DNA of 64,000 bases from Mycobacterium sp. 852002-51057_SCH5723018 (GTDB lineage Bacteria; Actinomycetota; Actinomycetes; Mycobacteriales; Mycobacteriaceae): positions 1 through 64,000 of the forward strand of contig NZ_LZIR01000088.1 in assembly GCF_001667035.1 (NCBI RefSeq). The letters are read 5' to 3'. How positions within the stretch are numbered: position 1 is the first letter of the stretch; every line of letters begins with the position of its first letter. Shown here in pieces: positions 42,502 through 51,416 of this stretch. The position numbers and the translations under genes are program-made. The notes beneath the pieces were generated by a model, which ran no database searches, was not told the origin of the DNA, and saw only the letters and a program-made list of their open reading frames with translations.

Positions 42502-43677
42502 TCAGTAGCTTCGGGGCAGGCCCAGCGACGTCTGCGCAACGAAGTTCAGCACCATCTCGCGGCTGATCGGGGCGATCCGGCCCAGCCGCGCCGAGGTCAG
42601 CATCGCGGCGACGCCGTACTCCTTGGTCAACCCGTTGCCGCCCATCGACTGCACCGCCTGGTCGACCGAGCGGGTGGCCGCTTCGGCGGCGGCGTACTTG
42701 GCCATGTTGGCGGCCTCGGCCGCGCCCATGTCGTCGCCGCTGTCGTAGAGCGTGGCGGCCTTCTGCATCATCAGCTTGGCCAGTTCGACCTCGATGTGGC
42801 ACTGCGCCAAGGGATGTGACAGCCCCTGGTGGGCGCCGATCGGCGTGGACCACACCTTGCGGGTCTTGACGTAATCGACGGCCTTTTCGAGGGCGAACCG
42901 TCCCATGCCCACCGAGCTGGCCGCGCCCATGATCCGCTCGGGGTTCAAACCGGCGAAAAGCTGTGCGATGGCGGCGTCCTCGGCCCCGACCAGCGCATCG
43001 CTTGGCAGCCGGACGTCGTCGAGGAAGACCTGGAATTGACGCTCCGGGCTGATCAGCTCCATTTCGATTGGCGTGTAGGTGAATCCGGGGGCGTCCGTGG
43101 GCACCACGAACAGGGCTGGGCGCAATGATTCGGACTTTGCTCCTGTCTCTTTGAAGGTGCGCGCCACCACGAGCACCGCCTGCGCCTGGTCGACGCCGGA
43201 GATGAACACCTTCTGGCCCTTGAGGATCCAATCGCTGCCGTCGCGCCGGGCGGTGGTGGTGATCTTGTGGGAGTTGGATCCGGCGTCCGGTTCGGTGATG
43301 GCGAACGCCATCGTCAGCGAGCCGTCGGCGATGGCCGGGATCCAGCGCTTCTTCTGTTCTTCGGTGCCGAACTTGCTGATGATGGTGCCGTTGATGGCGG
43401 GTGACACCACCATCAGCAGCAGCGCGCTGCCCGCGGCCGCCATTTCTTCCATCACCAGTGACAGCTCGTACATCCCGGCGCCACCACCGCCGTACTCCTC
43501 GGGCAGGTTCACCCCGAGAAATCCGAGCTTGCCCGCCTCGGACCACAATTCGGTAGTGTGCTCGTGAACACGGGCTTTCTTGAGGTAATACTCGGCGCCG
43601 TAGCCGGACGCCCACTCGGCCACCGCCTTGCGCAGTGCGCGGCGTTCCTCGTTTTCGATGAAGCTGGTGTCGGTCAC
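42502..43677 (-). CDS. fadE12: Acyl-CoA dehydrogenase FadE12
   Basis: This 391-residue flavoprotein introduces a double bond alpha-beta to an acyl-CoA. It has typical ACAD segments: AFAITEPDAGSNSHKITTTA near residue 130, WILKGQKVFISG, and the C-terminal YDSGDDMGAAEAANMAKYAAAE and QSMGGNGLTKEY motif, where GGNG is conserved. The ATG at 43677 overlaps the accA2 stop by four bases. It is the fifth gene of the AtuA-like operon. A citronellyl- or isovaleryl-CoA-like substrate is inferred from its partners. Confidence 0.93.
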   Translation of the reverse strand: MTDTSFIENEERRALRKAVAEWASGYGAEYYLKKARVHEHTTELWSEAGKLGFLGVNLPEEYGGGGAGMYELSLVMEEMAAAGSALLLMVVSPAINGTIISKFGTEEQKKRWIPAIADGSLTMAFAITEPDAGSNSHKITTTARRDGSDWILKGQKVFISGVDQAQAVLVVARTFKETGAKSESLRPALFVVPTDAPGFTYTPIEMELISPERQFQVFLDDVRLPSDALVGAEDAAIAQLFAGLNPERIMGAASSVGMGRFALEKAVDYVKTRKVWSTPIGAHQGLSHPLAQCHIEVELAKLMMQKAATLYDSGDDMGAAEAANMAKYAAAEAATRSVDQAVQSMGGNGLTKEYGVAAMLTSARLGRIAPISREMVLNFVAQTSLGLPRSY

Positions 43678-45656
43678 GGTGAATCTCCTTCTGCTTGCGG
43701 CGCTTCCACTCGTGCCAGGACGGCGCCAACTTCGACTTGCTGACCGGTTTTGACGTTGAGTTCGGCGAGCACACCGTCGACCGGCGCGGCGATGGTGTGT
43801 TCCATCTTCATCGCCTCGAGCCAGATCAGCGGCTGCCCGGCGGTGACGGTGTCGCCGGCGGCGGCGCCGAGACGGATGACGTTGCCGGGCATGGGTGCCA
43901 CGAGGGAGCCCTTTTCGAGGGTCGATTCCGGCTCGGGGAACCGTGGGAGTGCGACCAGGTGAACCGGCCCGCGGGCGGAATCGACGTAGACATCCGAAGC
44001 GTAGCGGTGCACCGAGAAGCTGTGGTCCACCCCCGCATCGGCCAGCACAACCCGGTCCGGGGCGGACGAGACGAGCCGCACCGACGCATCATCGGGAAGC
44101 TCCAAACCGGTTCTGCTGAACCGGTATTCGATCCGGTGCTCAGTGCCCGCACCGTCGCGGTAGCTCTTGACCTGGTGGCCCGACGGCAGGTTTCGCCAGC
44201 CGCTGGGGATCGAGCCGAACACCGCGGCGTGGGCTCGGTTGTGCGCGGCGTCGGCGAGGGCGGCGGCGATCGCCGACAACCGGACCGTCGCGGCGTCGGC
44301 CAGCGGGGCCGACAGCTCCGCCAGGCCGTGTGTGTCGAAAAATGCGGTGTCGGTGGCGCCTTCGAGGAACGCCGGGTGGCGCAGCACGTTCACCAGCAGC
44401 TCGCGGTTGGTGCGCAGGCCGTGCACCCGGGCGCGGGCCAGCGAGTCGGCCAGCACCAGCGCCGCCTGCCGGCGCGTCGGGGCGTACGAGATGACCTTGG
44501 CCAGCATCGGGTCGTAATGGATCGACACCACCGAGCCGTCGACGATTCCGGAATCCAGCCGGATCCCGGTCCGGTGGTCCAGCGTGCTGAACTGCGCGCG
44601 AACTCCTGGCACGTCGATCGCGTGCACCAACCCGGCTTGGGGCTGCCAGCCGTGCGCCGGGTCCTCGGCGTAGAGCCGGGCCTCGATCGAATAGCCTTCG
44701 GAGGCAGGCGGTTCGGCGTCCAGGCGCCCGCCGTCGGCGACCGCAAGCTGCAGTTCGACGAGGTCCAGGCCCGTGGTCTCTTCGGTGACCGGATGCTCGA
44801 CCTGCAGCCGCGTGTTCATCTCCAGGAAGTAGAACTCCCCGTCCTCATCGGCGAGGAACTCCACCGTGCCAGCCCCGGTGTAGCCGATCGCGCCGGCGGC
44901 CAGCCGGGCCGCGTCGAACAGCTTGGCCCGCATGCCCGGCGTGCGTTCGACCAGGGGGGACGGGGCCTCCTCGATGATCTTCTGGTGCCTGCGTTGAATC
45001 GAGCATTCGCGTTCCCCGACGGCCCACACCGTGCCGTGGGTGTCCGCCATGACCTGCACCTCGACGTGGTGGCCGGTGGGCAGGTAGCGCTCGCAGAATA
45101 CCGTCGGGTCGCCGAAGGCCGACTGCGCCTCGCGCCGTGCCGCCGCGACTTCGCCGGGCAGAGCGGACAATTCGCGCACCACCCGCATCCCGCGGCCGCC
45201 GCCGCCCGCGGAGGCCTTCACCAGCACCGGCAGCTGGGCTTCGGTCACCGCGTCGGGGTCCAGCTCGTCGAGCACCGGTACCCCGGCGGCGGCCATCAGC
45301 TTCTTGGACTCGATCTTGGAGCCCATCGCGCGCACCGCGTCCACCGGTGGCCCGACCCAGGTCAGGCCGGCGGCCTGCACGGCGGTGGCGAATTCGGCGT
45401 TCTCCGAAAGGAACCCGTAACCGGGATGCACCGCGTCGGCGCCGGCGGCTCGGGCCGCCCCGATGATGGCCTCGGCGTTGAGATAATCGTTGGCCTGGGC
45501 CAGGCGCACGCGGGCGTCGGCCTCGGCGACGTGCGGCGCGGCCGCGTCGGGATCGGTGTAGACGGCGACGGTGCCCAGGCCCACTCGCCGGCAGGTCGCG
45601 AACACCCGTCGGGCGATCTCGCCGCGGTTGGCGACCAGCACTCGTGTGATCCCCAT
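43674..45656 (-). CDS. accA2: Acyl-CoA carboxylase alpha subunit AccA2 (biotin carboxylase plus BCCP)
   Basis: This 660-residue subunit activates bicarbonate with ATP and carries biotin. The start is ATG 45656 (MGITRVLVANRGEIA), five bases after the accD2 stop; an upstream frame to 45728 lies within accD2. The biotin carboxylase domain (about 1-445) has KASAGGGGRGMRVV, FCERYLPTGHHVEVQVM and FLEMNTRLQVEHPVTE. The C-terminal BCCP domain ends with the biotinylation motif EAMKMEH. The middle region differs from propionyl-CoA carboxylases, as in methylcrotonyl/geranyl-type enzymes. It works with AccD2. Confidence 0.95.
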   Translation of the reverse strand: MGITRVLVANRGEIARRVFATCRRVGLGTVAVYTDPDAAAPHVAEADARVRLAQANDYLNAEAIIGAARAAGADAVHPGYGFLSENAEFATAVQAAGLTWVGPPVDAVRAMGSKIESKKLMAAAGVPVLDELDPDAVTEAQLPVLVKASAGGGGRGMRVVRELSALPGEVAAARREAQSAFGDPTVFCERYLPTGHHVEVQVMADTHGTVWAVGERECSIQRRHQKIIEEAPSPLVERTPGMRAKLFDAARLAAGAIGYTGAGTVEFLADEDGEFYFLEMNTRLQVEHPVTEETTGLDLVELQLAVADGGRLDAEPPASEGYSIEARLYAEDPAHGWQPQAGLVHAIDVPGVRAQFSTLDHRTGIRLDSGIVDGSVVSIHYDPMLAKVISYAPTRRQAALVLADSLARARVHGLRTNRELLVNVLRHPAFLEGATDTAFFDTHGLAELSAPLADAATVRLSAIAAALADAAHNRAHAAVFGSIPSGWRNLPSGHQVKSYRDGAGTEHRIEYRFSRTGLELPDDASVRLVSSAPDRVVLADAGVDHSFSVHRYASDVYVDSARGPVHLVALPRFPEPESTLEKGSLVAPMPGNVIRLGAAAGDTVTAGQPLIWLEAMKMEHTIAAPVDGVLAELNVKTGQQVEVGAVLARVEAPQAEGDSP

Positions 45657-45661
45657 GACGC

Positions 45662-47257
45662 TCACATCCGGAAGACGCCGAAGTTCGACGTCCCCTTGAT
45701 CGGGCCATTGGCGATGGCGGACAAACACATTCCCAGCACGGTGCGGGTGTCGCGCGGGTCGATCACCCCGTCGTCATAGAGCATCCCGGACAACACCATC
45801 GGCAGCGACTCGGCCTCGATCTGGCCCTCTATCGCAGCCCGCATGGAAGCATCGGCCGCGTCGTCATATTCCTGCCCGCGGCCTTCGGCGGCCGCGCGGG
45901 CCACGATCGACAGCACGCCCGAGAGCTGCGCGCCGCCCATCACTGCGGCCTTGGCGCTGGGCCAGGCGAACAGAAATCGCGGGTCGTAGGCCCGCCCGCA
46001 CATCCCGTAATGGCCGGCGCCGTACGACGCACCGATGAGCAGCGAGATGTGCGGGACCGTCGAGTTGGAAACGGCGTTGATCATCATCGACCCGTGCTTG
46101 ATCATCCCGCCCTCTTCGTAGTCCTTGCCCACCATGTAGCCGGTGGTGTTGTGCAGGAACAACAGTGGCGTGTTGGAGCGGTTGGCGAGCTGAATGAACT
46201 GGGTGGCCTTCTGCGACTCCTCGCTGAACAGCACACCGCGCGCGTTGGCCAGGATGCCCAGGGGATAGCCGTGCAGCCGGGCCCAGCCGGTCACCAATGA
46301 CGAGCCGTACATCGCCTTGAATTCGTCGAATTCGGAGCCGTCGACGATGCGGGCGATCACCTCGCGGGGGTCGAACGGGATGCGCAGGTCCGCGGGCACG
46401 ATGCCGATCAGCTCCTCGGTGTCGAACAGCGGCTCGGTGACGGGGCCGGGGGCGGGTCCCTGCTTGACCCAATTCAGCCGGGCGACGATGCGGCGTCCGA
46501 TGCGGATCGCGTCGAGCTCGTCGACGGCGAAGTAATCCCCCAAACCCGATATGCGGGAGTGCATTTCGGCGCCGCCCAGGGATTCGTCGTCGGACTCCTC
46601 GCCGGTGGCCATCTTCACCAGCGGGGGACCGGCCAAAAACACCTTCGAGCGTTCCTTGATCATCACCACGTGATCCGACATGCCGGGCACGTACGCGCCG
46701 CCCGCGGTGGAGTTGCCGAAGACCAGCGCGATGGTCGGTATGCCGGCCGCCGACAGCCGGGTCAGGTCGCGGAACATCCGTCCGCCCGGGATGAAGATCT
46801 CTTTCTGCGTCGGCAGATCTGCGCCGCCGGATTCGACCAGTGAAATGACGGGAAGACGGTTCTCGAAGGCGATTTGGTTGGCCCGCAGTATTTTCTTCAG
46901 CGTCCACGGATTGCTGGTCCCGCCTTTGACCGTCGGGTCATTCCCGACGATCATGCATTCCACACCGGACACGGCGCCGATCCCGGTGACCGTACTGGCG
47001 CCGACCTTGAACGCGCTGCCATAGGCGGCGAGCGGACTCAGCTCCAAGAAGGGTGAGTCCGGGTCGACGAGCAGCTCGATGCGTTCCCGGGCGGTCAGCT
47101 TGCCCCTGGCGTGGTGGCGCTCAACATATTTGGGGCCTCCGCCCGCCAGCGCGTTGGCCAGTTCCGCGTCGATCTCGTCGAGCCGCGACGTCGCCGCCGA
47201 TGCCGCCTCGGTGAAGGCGGCAGAGCTCGGGTCGAGCGTGGACTGAAGCGTGGTCAT
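45662..47257 (-). CDS. accD2: Acyl-CoA carboxylase beta subunit AccD2 (carboxyltransferase)
   Basis: This 531-residue protein transfers the carboxyl group from biotin to an acyl-CoA. It has the family segments ARGKLTARERIELLVDP, GNDPTVKGGTSNPWTLKK, VESGGADLPTQKEIF and FGNSTAGGAYVPGMSDH near residue 170, then GASYGAGHYGMCGRAYDP. Its length and motifs fit methylcrotonyl- or geranyl-CoA carboxylase beta rather than propionyl-CoA carboxylase. The ATG at 47257 is preceded by a MIRU-like element that supplies the ribosome-binding site and an overlapping short ORF. Confidence 0.94.
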   Translation of the reverse strand: MTTLQSTLDPSSAAFTEAASAATSRLDEIDAELANALAGGGPKYVERHHARGKLTARERIELLVDPDSPFLELSPLAAYGSAFKVGASTVTGIGAVSGVECMIVGNDPTVKGGTSNPWTLKKILRANQIAFENRLPVISLVESGGADLPTQKEIFIPGGRMFRDLTRLSAAGIPTIALVFGNSTAGGAYVPGMSDHVVMIKERSKVFLAGPPLVKMATGEESDDESLGGAEMHSRISGLGDYFAVDELDAIRIGRRIVARLNWVKQGPAPGPVTEPLFDTEELIGIVPADLRIPFDPREVIARIVDGSEFDEFKAMYGSSLVTGWARLHGYPLGILANARGVLFSEESQKATQFIQLANRSNTPLLFLHNTTGYMVGKDYEEGGMIKHGSMMINAVSNSTVPHISLLIGASYGAGHYGMCGRAYDPRFLFAWPSAKAAVMGGAQLSGVLSIVARAAAEGRGQEYDDAADASMRAAIEGQIEAESLPMVLSGMLYDDGVIDPRDTRTVLGMCLSAIANGPIKGTSNFGVFRM

Positions 47258-47310
47258 ATGGCGCCGCTCCTCCTCATCGCTGCGCTCTGCATCGTCGCCG
47301 GCGCGGTCAC
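47254..47310 (-). repeat. MIRU-like element with an 18-codon linking ORF (copy 3)
   Basis: The leftward segment between fadE13 and accD2 contains GCGACGATGCAGAGCG, GCAGCGATG and GAGGAGGAGCG. An 18-residue ORF starts at GTG 47310, overlapping the fadE13 stop (GTGA), and its TGA overlaps the accD2 ATG (ATGA). This is the same double overlap as copy 1, but read in a different frame of the repeat. Confidence 0.72.
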
Positions 47311-48467
47311 GGTTGATATCCCAACGTCTTTGCGGCCAGTGCGGTCAGTATTTCGGTGGTGCCGCCGCCGATGCCGAGGATCCGCATGTCCCGGTATTGG
47401 CGTTCTACTTCGGACTCGGACATATAGCCCATGCCGCCGAACAGCTGGACGGCCTGGTTGGCCACCCATTCCCCGGCCTCGACCGCGGTGTTCTTGGCGA
47501 AACACACCTCGCCGATCAGGTTGGTCTCCCCGGCGAGCTTGCGCTCCACCACGTGGCGCGCGTACACCCGCGCCACGTCGGTGCGCCGGGCCATCTCGGC
47601 CAGCGTGTTCTGCACCGGCTGGCGAGAGATCAGCGGCCGGCCAAACGTCTCCCGGTCGCGACACCACTGGACCGTAATGTCCAGGCAGCGCTGCGCGCTC
47701 GAATAGGCCTGCGCCGCAAGGGCGATGCGCTCCGAGACAAAGGCCTGCGCGATCTGGGCGAACCCGCTGTTCTCGGCGCCGACCAGATTCGCGGCCGGCA
47801 CCCGCACGTCGGTGAAGGACAGCTCCGCGGTGTCCGACGAACGCCACCCCATCTTGTCCAGCTTGCGGGTGACCTCGAAGCCGGGCGTGCCCTTGTCGAT
47901 CACCAGCAGCGAAACCCCGCCCGCCCCGGGGCCGCCGGTGCGCACGGCGGTGACGACGTAGTCGGCGCGCACCCCGGAGGTGATGTAAGTCTTGGCGCCG
48001 TTGACGACGTAGTGGCCGTCGCCGTCCCCGCGGACAAACTCAGCCGCGGTGCGCAGGTGCCCGACGTCTGAACCACCGCCCGGCTCGGTGATGGCGAGCG
48101 CGCCGATCTTGTCGCCGGCCAGCGTCGGGCGGACGAACTCCTCGATCAGCCGCTCGTCGCCCGAGGCGATCATGTGTGGCACCGCGATGCCGCAGGTGAA
48201 CAGCGACGCGTAGACACCCCCCGGGGCGCCGGCCTGATGCAGCTCCTCGCAGATGATCAGCGGGTCCGCGGCGTCGCCGCCGCCACCGCCGGCCGCTTCG
48301 GGAAAGCCCGCGCCCAGCAGCCCGGCCGCCCCGGCGCGCCGGTGCAGCTCGCGCGGCAACTCGCCGGTGCGCTCCCACTCGTCAACATTGGGCAGGATCT
48401 CGCGCTCGGTGAACGCGCGGACCGTCTTTCGCAGCTGTTCGCGCTCGGGTGTGGTCCAGATGCTCAT
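47307..48467 (-). CDS. fadE13: Acyl-CoA dehydrogenase FadE13
   Basis: This 386-residue acyl-CoA dehydrogenase is the second gene of the operon. ATG 48467 overlaps the AtuA-like stop by four bases (ATGA). ACAD motifs include ALAITEPGGGSDVGHLRTAAE near residue 125, YVVNGAKTYITSG, and the C-terminal ECFAKNTAVEAGEW-like and QLFGGMGYMSESEVERQYRD segments, ending in RILGIGGGTTEI, the usual FAD/CoA-binding end. It probably acts on a branched acyl-CoA in the same pathway as FadE12. Confidence 0.92.
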   Translation of the reverse strand: MSIWTTPEREQLRKTVRAFTEREILPNVDEWERTGELPRELHRRAGAAGLLGAGFPEAAGGGGGDAADPLIICEELHQAGAPGGVYASLFTCGIAVPHMIASGDERLIEEFVRPTLAGDKIGALAITEPGGGSDVGHLRTAAEFVRGDGDGHYVVNGAKTYITSGVRADYVVTAVRTGGPGAGGVSLLVIDKGTPGFEVTRKLDKMGWRSSDTAELSFTDVRVPAANLVGAENSGFAQIAQAFVSERIALAAQAYSSAQRCLDITVQWCRDRETFGRPLISRQPVQNTLAEMARRTDVARVYARHVVERKLAGETNLIGEVCFAKNTAVEAGEWVANQAVQLFGGMGYMSESEVERQYRDMRILGIGGGTTEILTALAAKTLGYQP

Positions 48468-50185
48468 AACAGCCTTTCCGGAATGTCGACGTAGCGGCCG
48501 CGCAGCCATTCACCCAGCCCCTTGGCCTGGGGATCGAAGCGCGCGTTATAGGCCACGCCCTGGCCCAGGATGCCGTCGATGACGAAGTTCACCGCCCGCA
48601 AATTGGGCAGCACGTGTCGGGTGACGGCGAAATCGGCCGCCTCGGGCAGCAGCTCGGTGAGCAGCTCCACGGTCAGCGCGTTCGCCAGCCAGCGCCATTG
48701 CTCGTCGGTACGCACCCACACCCCGACGTTGGCCGAACCGCCCTTGTCGCCGCTGCGGGCGCCGGCGATGCGACCCAGCGGCACCCTGCGCACCGGGCCG
48801 GCCGGCAACGGCTCCGGCAGTAGCGGGGGATCGGCGGGCGCAAGCTCCAAAGTATCGGTGGCGCAGGGGATCTCGGCGCGGCTGCCGTCGGCGTGCACCG
48901 CGATGTGCGGCACCTGCCTTGCGTCGACGTAGCCGGGGGTGAACACGCCGTAGACCTGACCCTCCCCGGGTGGAGCGGTCACGTGAAAGCCCGGATAGCT
49001 GGCGAGCGCCAGTTCCACTGCGGCCGAGGAGAATTGCCGTCCGACGTTGGCCGGGTCGGGGTCGCGGACGACGCAGTGCAGCAGCGCGCTGGCGGCTTCC
49101 TCGGTGTCGGCGTCGGTGTGGTCGGTGCGGGCCAGGGACCACTCCAACTCGGCGGGCTTGACCGTCAGCGCGGCCTCCAACTGCCGGCGCACCAGGACCG
49201 CCTTGGCCTCGATGTCCAGACCGGTCAGCACGAACGTCATGGCGTTGCGGAAGCCGCCGATGCTGTTCAGCGACACCTTCAGCGTGGGCGGCGGCGGTTC
49301 GCCGCGCACACCGTTGATGCGCACCCGGTCGGGGCCGTCGGAAGCCAGCTCGATGGTGTCCATCCGGGCGGTCACGTCGGGATTGGCGTAGCGGGCGCCG
49401 GTGATCTCGTAGAGCAGTTGCGCGGTGACGGTGTCGACGCTGACCAGGCCGCCGGTGCCGGGGTGCTTGGTGATCACCGACGAGCCGTCGGCGTGGAGCT
49501 CGGCCAGCGGGAAACCGGCGTGGGTGAGGTCGGGCACCTCCGTGAAGAACGCATAGTTGCCGCCGGTGGCCTGCACGCCGCATTCGATGACGTGTCCGGC
49601 CACCACCGCGCCGGCCAGGGCGTCGTAGTCGGTGCGTTCCCAGCCGAAGTGTGCGGCCGCCGCCCCGACGATCACCGAGGCGTCGGTGACCCGCCCCGTG
49701 ACGACGACATCGGCGCCGTCGTTGAGGCAATCGACGATGCCCCACGCGCCCAGGTACGCATTCGCCGTCAACGGCGTGCCCAGCCCCAGCTCCGCCGCGC
49801 GCGGTTGCAGGTCGTCGCCCTCGACGTGGGCGACCCGGGCTGCGATGCCCAGGCGCTCGGCCATGGCGCGGATGGCGTCGGCCAGCCCGGCGGGGTTGAG
49901 GCCGCCGGCGTTGGCGACGATGCGGACGCCTCGGTCGCGGGCCTCGCCGAGGCAGTCCTCGAGCTGGGTCAGGAAGGTCTTGGCGTAGCCACGGTCGGGG
50001 TGCTTCATCCGGTCGCGGCCCAGGATCAGCATGGTGAGCTCGGCCAGATAGTCCCCGGTGAGGTAGTCCACTTCACCGCCGGTCAGCATTTCCCGCATCG
50101 CCGCCAGCCGGTCGCCGTAGAACCCGGAGCAGTTCGCGATCCGGACAGCGCCAGGAGCTCCGGAGCCACCAGAAGTAGAGGCCAT
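48464..50185 (-). CDS. AtuA-like (DUF1446) acyclic terpene utilisation protein, Rv0976c-like
   Basis: This 573-residue protein starts at ATG 50185 behind a GGAGG site; a frame to 50230 has none. It has the DUF1446 features VRIANCSGFYGDRLAAM at the N-terminus, IVANAGGLNPAGLADA near residue 90, VVVTGRVTDASVI and GHVIECGVQATGGNY. The last 100 residues (from about 470) form the extra AtuA C-terminal domain with GARSGDKGGSANVGV. In Pseudomonas, atuA is needed for growth on citronellol, but its reaction is unknown. It is the first gene of the leftward atu-like operon, behind a palindromic operator. Confidence 0.88.
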   Translation of the reverse strand: MASTSGGSGAPGAVRIANCSGFYGDRLAAMREMLTGGEVDYLTGDYLAELTMLILGRDRMKHPDRGYAKTFLTQLEDCLGEARDRGVRIVANAGGLNPAGLADAIRAMAERLGIAARVAHVEGDDLQPRAAELGLGTPLTANAYLGAWGIVDCLNDGADVVVTGRVTDASVIVGAAAAHFGWERTDYDALAGAVVAGHVIECGVQATGGNYAFFTEVPDLTHAGFPLAELHADGSSVITKHPGTGGLVSVDTVTAQLLYEITGARYANPDVTARMDTIELASDGPDRVRINGVRGEPPPPTLKVSLNSIGGFRNAMTFVLTGLDIEAKAVLVRRQLEAALTVKPAELEWSLARTDHTDADTEEAASALLHCVVRDPDPANVGRQFSSAAVELALASYPGFHVTAPPGEGQVYGVFTPGYVDARQVPHIAVHADGSRAEIPCATDTLELAPADPPLLPEPLPAGPVRRVPLGRIAGARSGDKGGSANVGVWVRTDEQWRWLANALTVELLTELLPEAADFAVTRHVLPNLRAVNFVIDGILGQGVAYNARFDPQAKGLGEWLRGRYVDIPERLL

Positions 50186-50224
50186 GCGCGTCCTCCATTC
50201 GTGGGCATGCCGGTCGGCGCAACC

Positions 50225-50244
50225 AACCAACCACTCGGTAGGTT
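50225..50244. promoter_or_regulatory. Imperfect palindromic operator ahead of the atu-like operon
   Basis: AACCAACC and GGTAGGTT pair at seven of eight positions around ACTC, 40 bases upstream of the AtuA-like start. A further AACC unit precedes it, giving three CCAA repeats. This is the size and shape of a TetR-family operator. The regulator is not adjacent. Confidence 0.45.
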
Positions 50245-50476
50245 AGCGGGTGGCGCCGGTGGCCCGTCAAGGACGTCCGGGTGGGCCCTCGCGCCGAGAT
50301 CGCCGTAGTGGACGTTCTCGGCCCCAGATCACAACCTTGACGGCAATCTCGGTGCCCCCGGGCGTCGTTTTGGCCGCCAGCAGGTCACCGACTATCCTGA
50401 TACGCAATCGTCGCACGTTAGGCCCGACCGGCCACGCCCCGCGACATGCCCCCGACACGAGGAGTTAGGCCCGACC

Positions 50477-50650
50477 ATGGCCGTACCCAAGCGCAGGATG
50501 TCGCGCGCGAACACCCGAAGCCGTCGCGCGCAGTGGAAGGCCACCCGGACCGAGCTGGTCGGTGTGACGGTGGCCGGCCAGAAGCACAAGGTGCCCCGCC
50601 GGCTGCTCAAGGCCGCCCGCCTCGGTCTCATCGACCTCGACCGCCGCTAA
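50477..50650 (+). CDS. rpmF: 50S ribosomal protein L32
   Basis: A 57-residue basic protein starting MAVPKRRMSRANTRSRRA, as in bacterial L32, and ending LGLIDLDRR. GAGG lies about 18 bases upstream of the ATG and the spacing is loose. Actinobacterial L32 proteins often lack the four zinc cysteines; this one has none. It is the expected rpmF copy next to mprA and lies 57 bases upstream of it. Confidence 0.93.
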   Translation: MAVPKRRMSRANTRSRRAQWKATRTELVGVTVAGQKHKVPRRLLKAARLGLIDLDRR

Positions 50651-50672
50651 TCTCGGCAAATACACGGCGCGC

Positions 50673-50690
50673 CTCTCAGCCGGCTCTCAG
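50673..50690. promoter_or_regulatory. MprA box upstream of mprA
   Basis: Two CTCTCAG direct repeats at 50673 and 50684, 11 bases apart, match the MprA-box layout (tandem TCTCAG-like repeats). They are 18 bases upstream of the mprA start, which fits the known autoregulation of this operon in M. tuberculosis. Confidence 0.7.
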
Positions 50691-50707
50691 GCGCTAGGAC
50701 GAAACTG

Positions 50708-51400
50708 GTGGCCGTGCGGATACTTGTCGTCGACGACGATCGCGCGGTGCGCGAGTCGCTGCGCAGGTCGCTTTCCTTCAACGGCTACTCGGTCGAGCTG
50801 GCGCACGACGGGGTCGAGGCCCTCGGCATGATCGCCAGTGACCGGCCCGACGCGCTCGTCCTGGATGTGATGATGCCGCGGCTGGATGGCCTCGAGGTGT
50901 GCCGTCACCTGCGCAGTACCGGAGACGACCTGCCGATCCTGGTGCTCACCGCCCGCGACTCGGTGTCCGAGCGCGTCGCCGGGCTGGACGCCGGCGCCGA
51001 CGACTACCTGCCGAAGCCCTTCGCCCTCGAAGAGCTGTTGGCGCGGATGCGTGCACTGCTGCGCCGCACCAAGCCGGACGACGACGCCGAGTCGGTGGCG
51101 ATGACGTTCTCCGACCTGACCCTGGACCCGGTCACCCGCGAGGTCACTCGGGGACAGCGCCGAATCAGCTTGACCCGCACCGAGTTTTCATTGCTGGAAA
51201 TGTTGATCGCCAACCCGCGTCGGGTGCTCACCCGCAGCCGCATCCTCGAGGAGGTATGGGGATTCGACTTCCCCACCTCGGGCAACGCGCTGGAGGTCTA
51301 CGTCGGCTATCTGCGTCGCAAGACCGAAGCCGACGGCGAGCCGCGACTGATCCACACGGTCCGCGGGGTGGGTTACGTCCTTCGGGAGACGCCACCGTGA
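50708..51400 (+). CDS. mprA: Response regulator MprA
   Basis: MprA is an OmpR-family regulator of the envelope stress response. It is 230 residues from GTG 50708, or 228 from GTG 50714 (VRILVVDDD), which is equally good. The receiver domain (1-118) has the acidic pocket VVDDD and the phosphorylated aspartate in LVLDVMMPRLDG, with Lys in LPKPF. The C-terminal winged helix (about 135-228) has GNALEVYVGYLRRKTEADG, the recognition region. It is cotranscribed with mprB (16 bases). Confidence 0.96.
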   Translation: MAVRILVVDDDRAVRESLRRSLSFNGYSVELAHDGVEALGMIASDRPDALVLDVMMPRLDGLEVCRHLRSTGDDLPILVLTARDSVSERVAGLDAGADDYLPKPFALEELLARMRALLRRTKPDDDAESVAMTFSDLTLDPVTREVTRGQRRISLTRTEFSLLEMLIANPRRVLTRSRILEEVWGFDFPTSGNALEVYVGYLRRKTEADGEPRLIHTVRGVGYVLRETPP

Positions 51401-51416
51401 TGGTCCAACCCCAACG

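Noticed and set aside
43695..45779. 694-codon open frame antisense to accA2
   Set aside because: It is the high-GC mirror of a clear biotin carboxylase gene. Its protein is Arg/Gly/His-rich, has no domain features, and lacks a ribosome-binding site.
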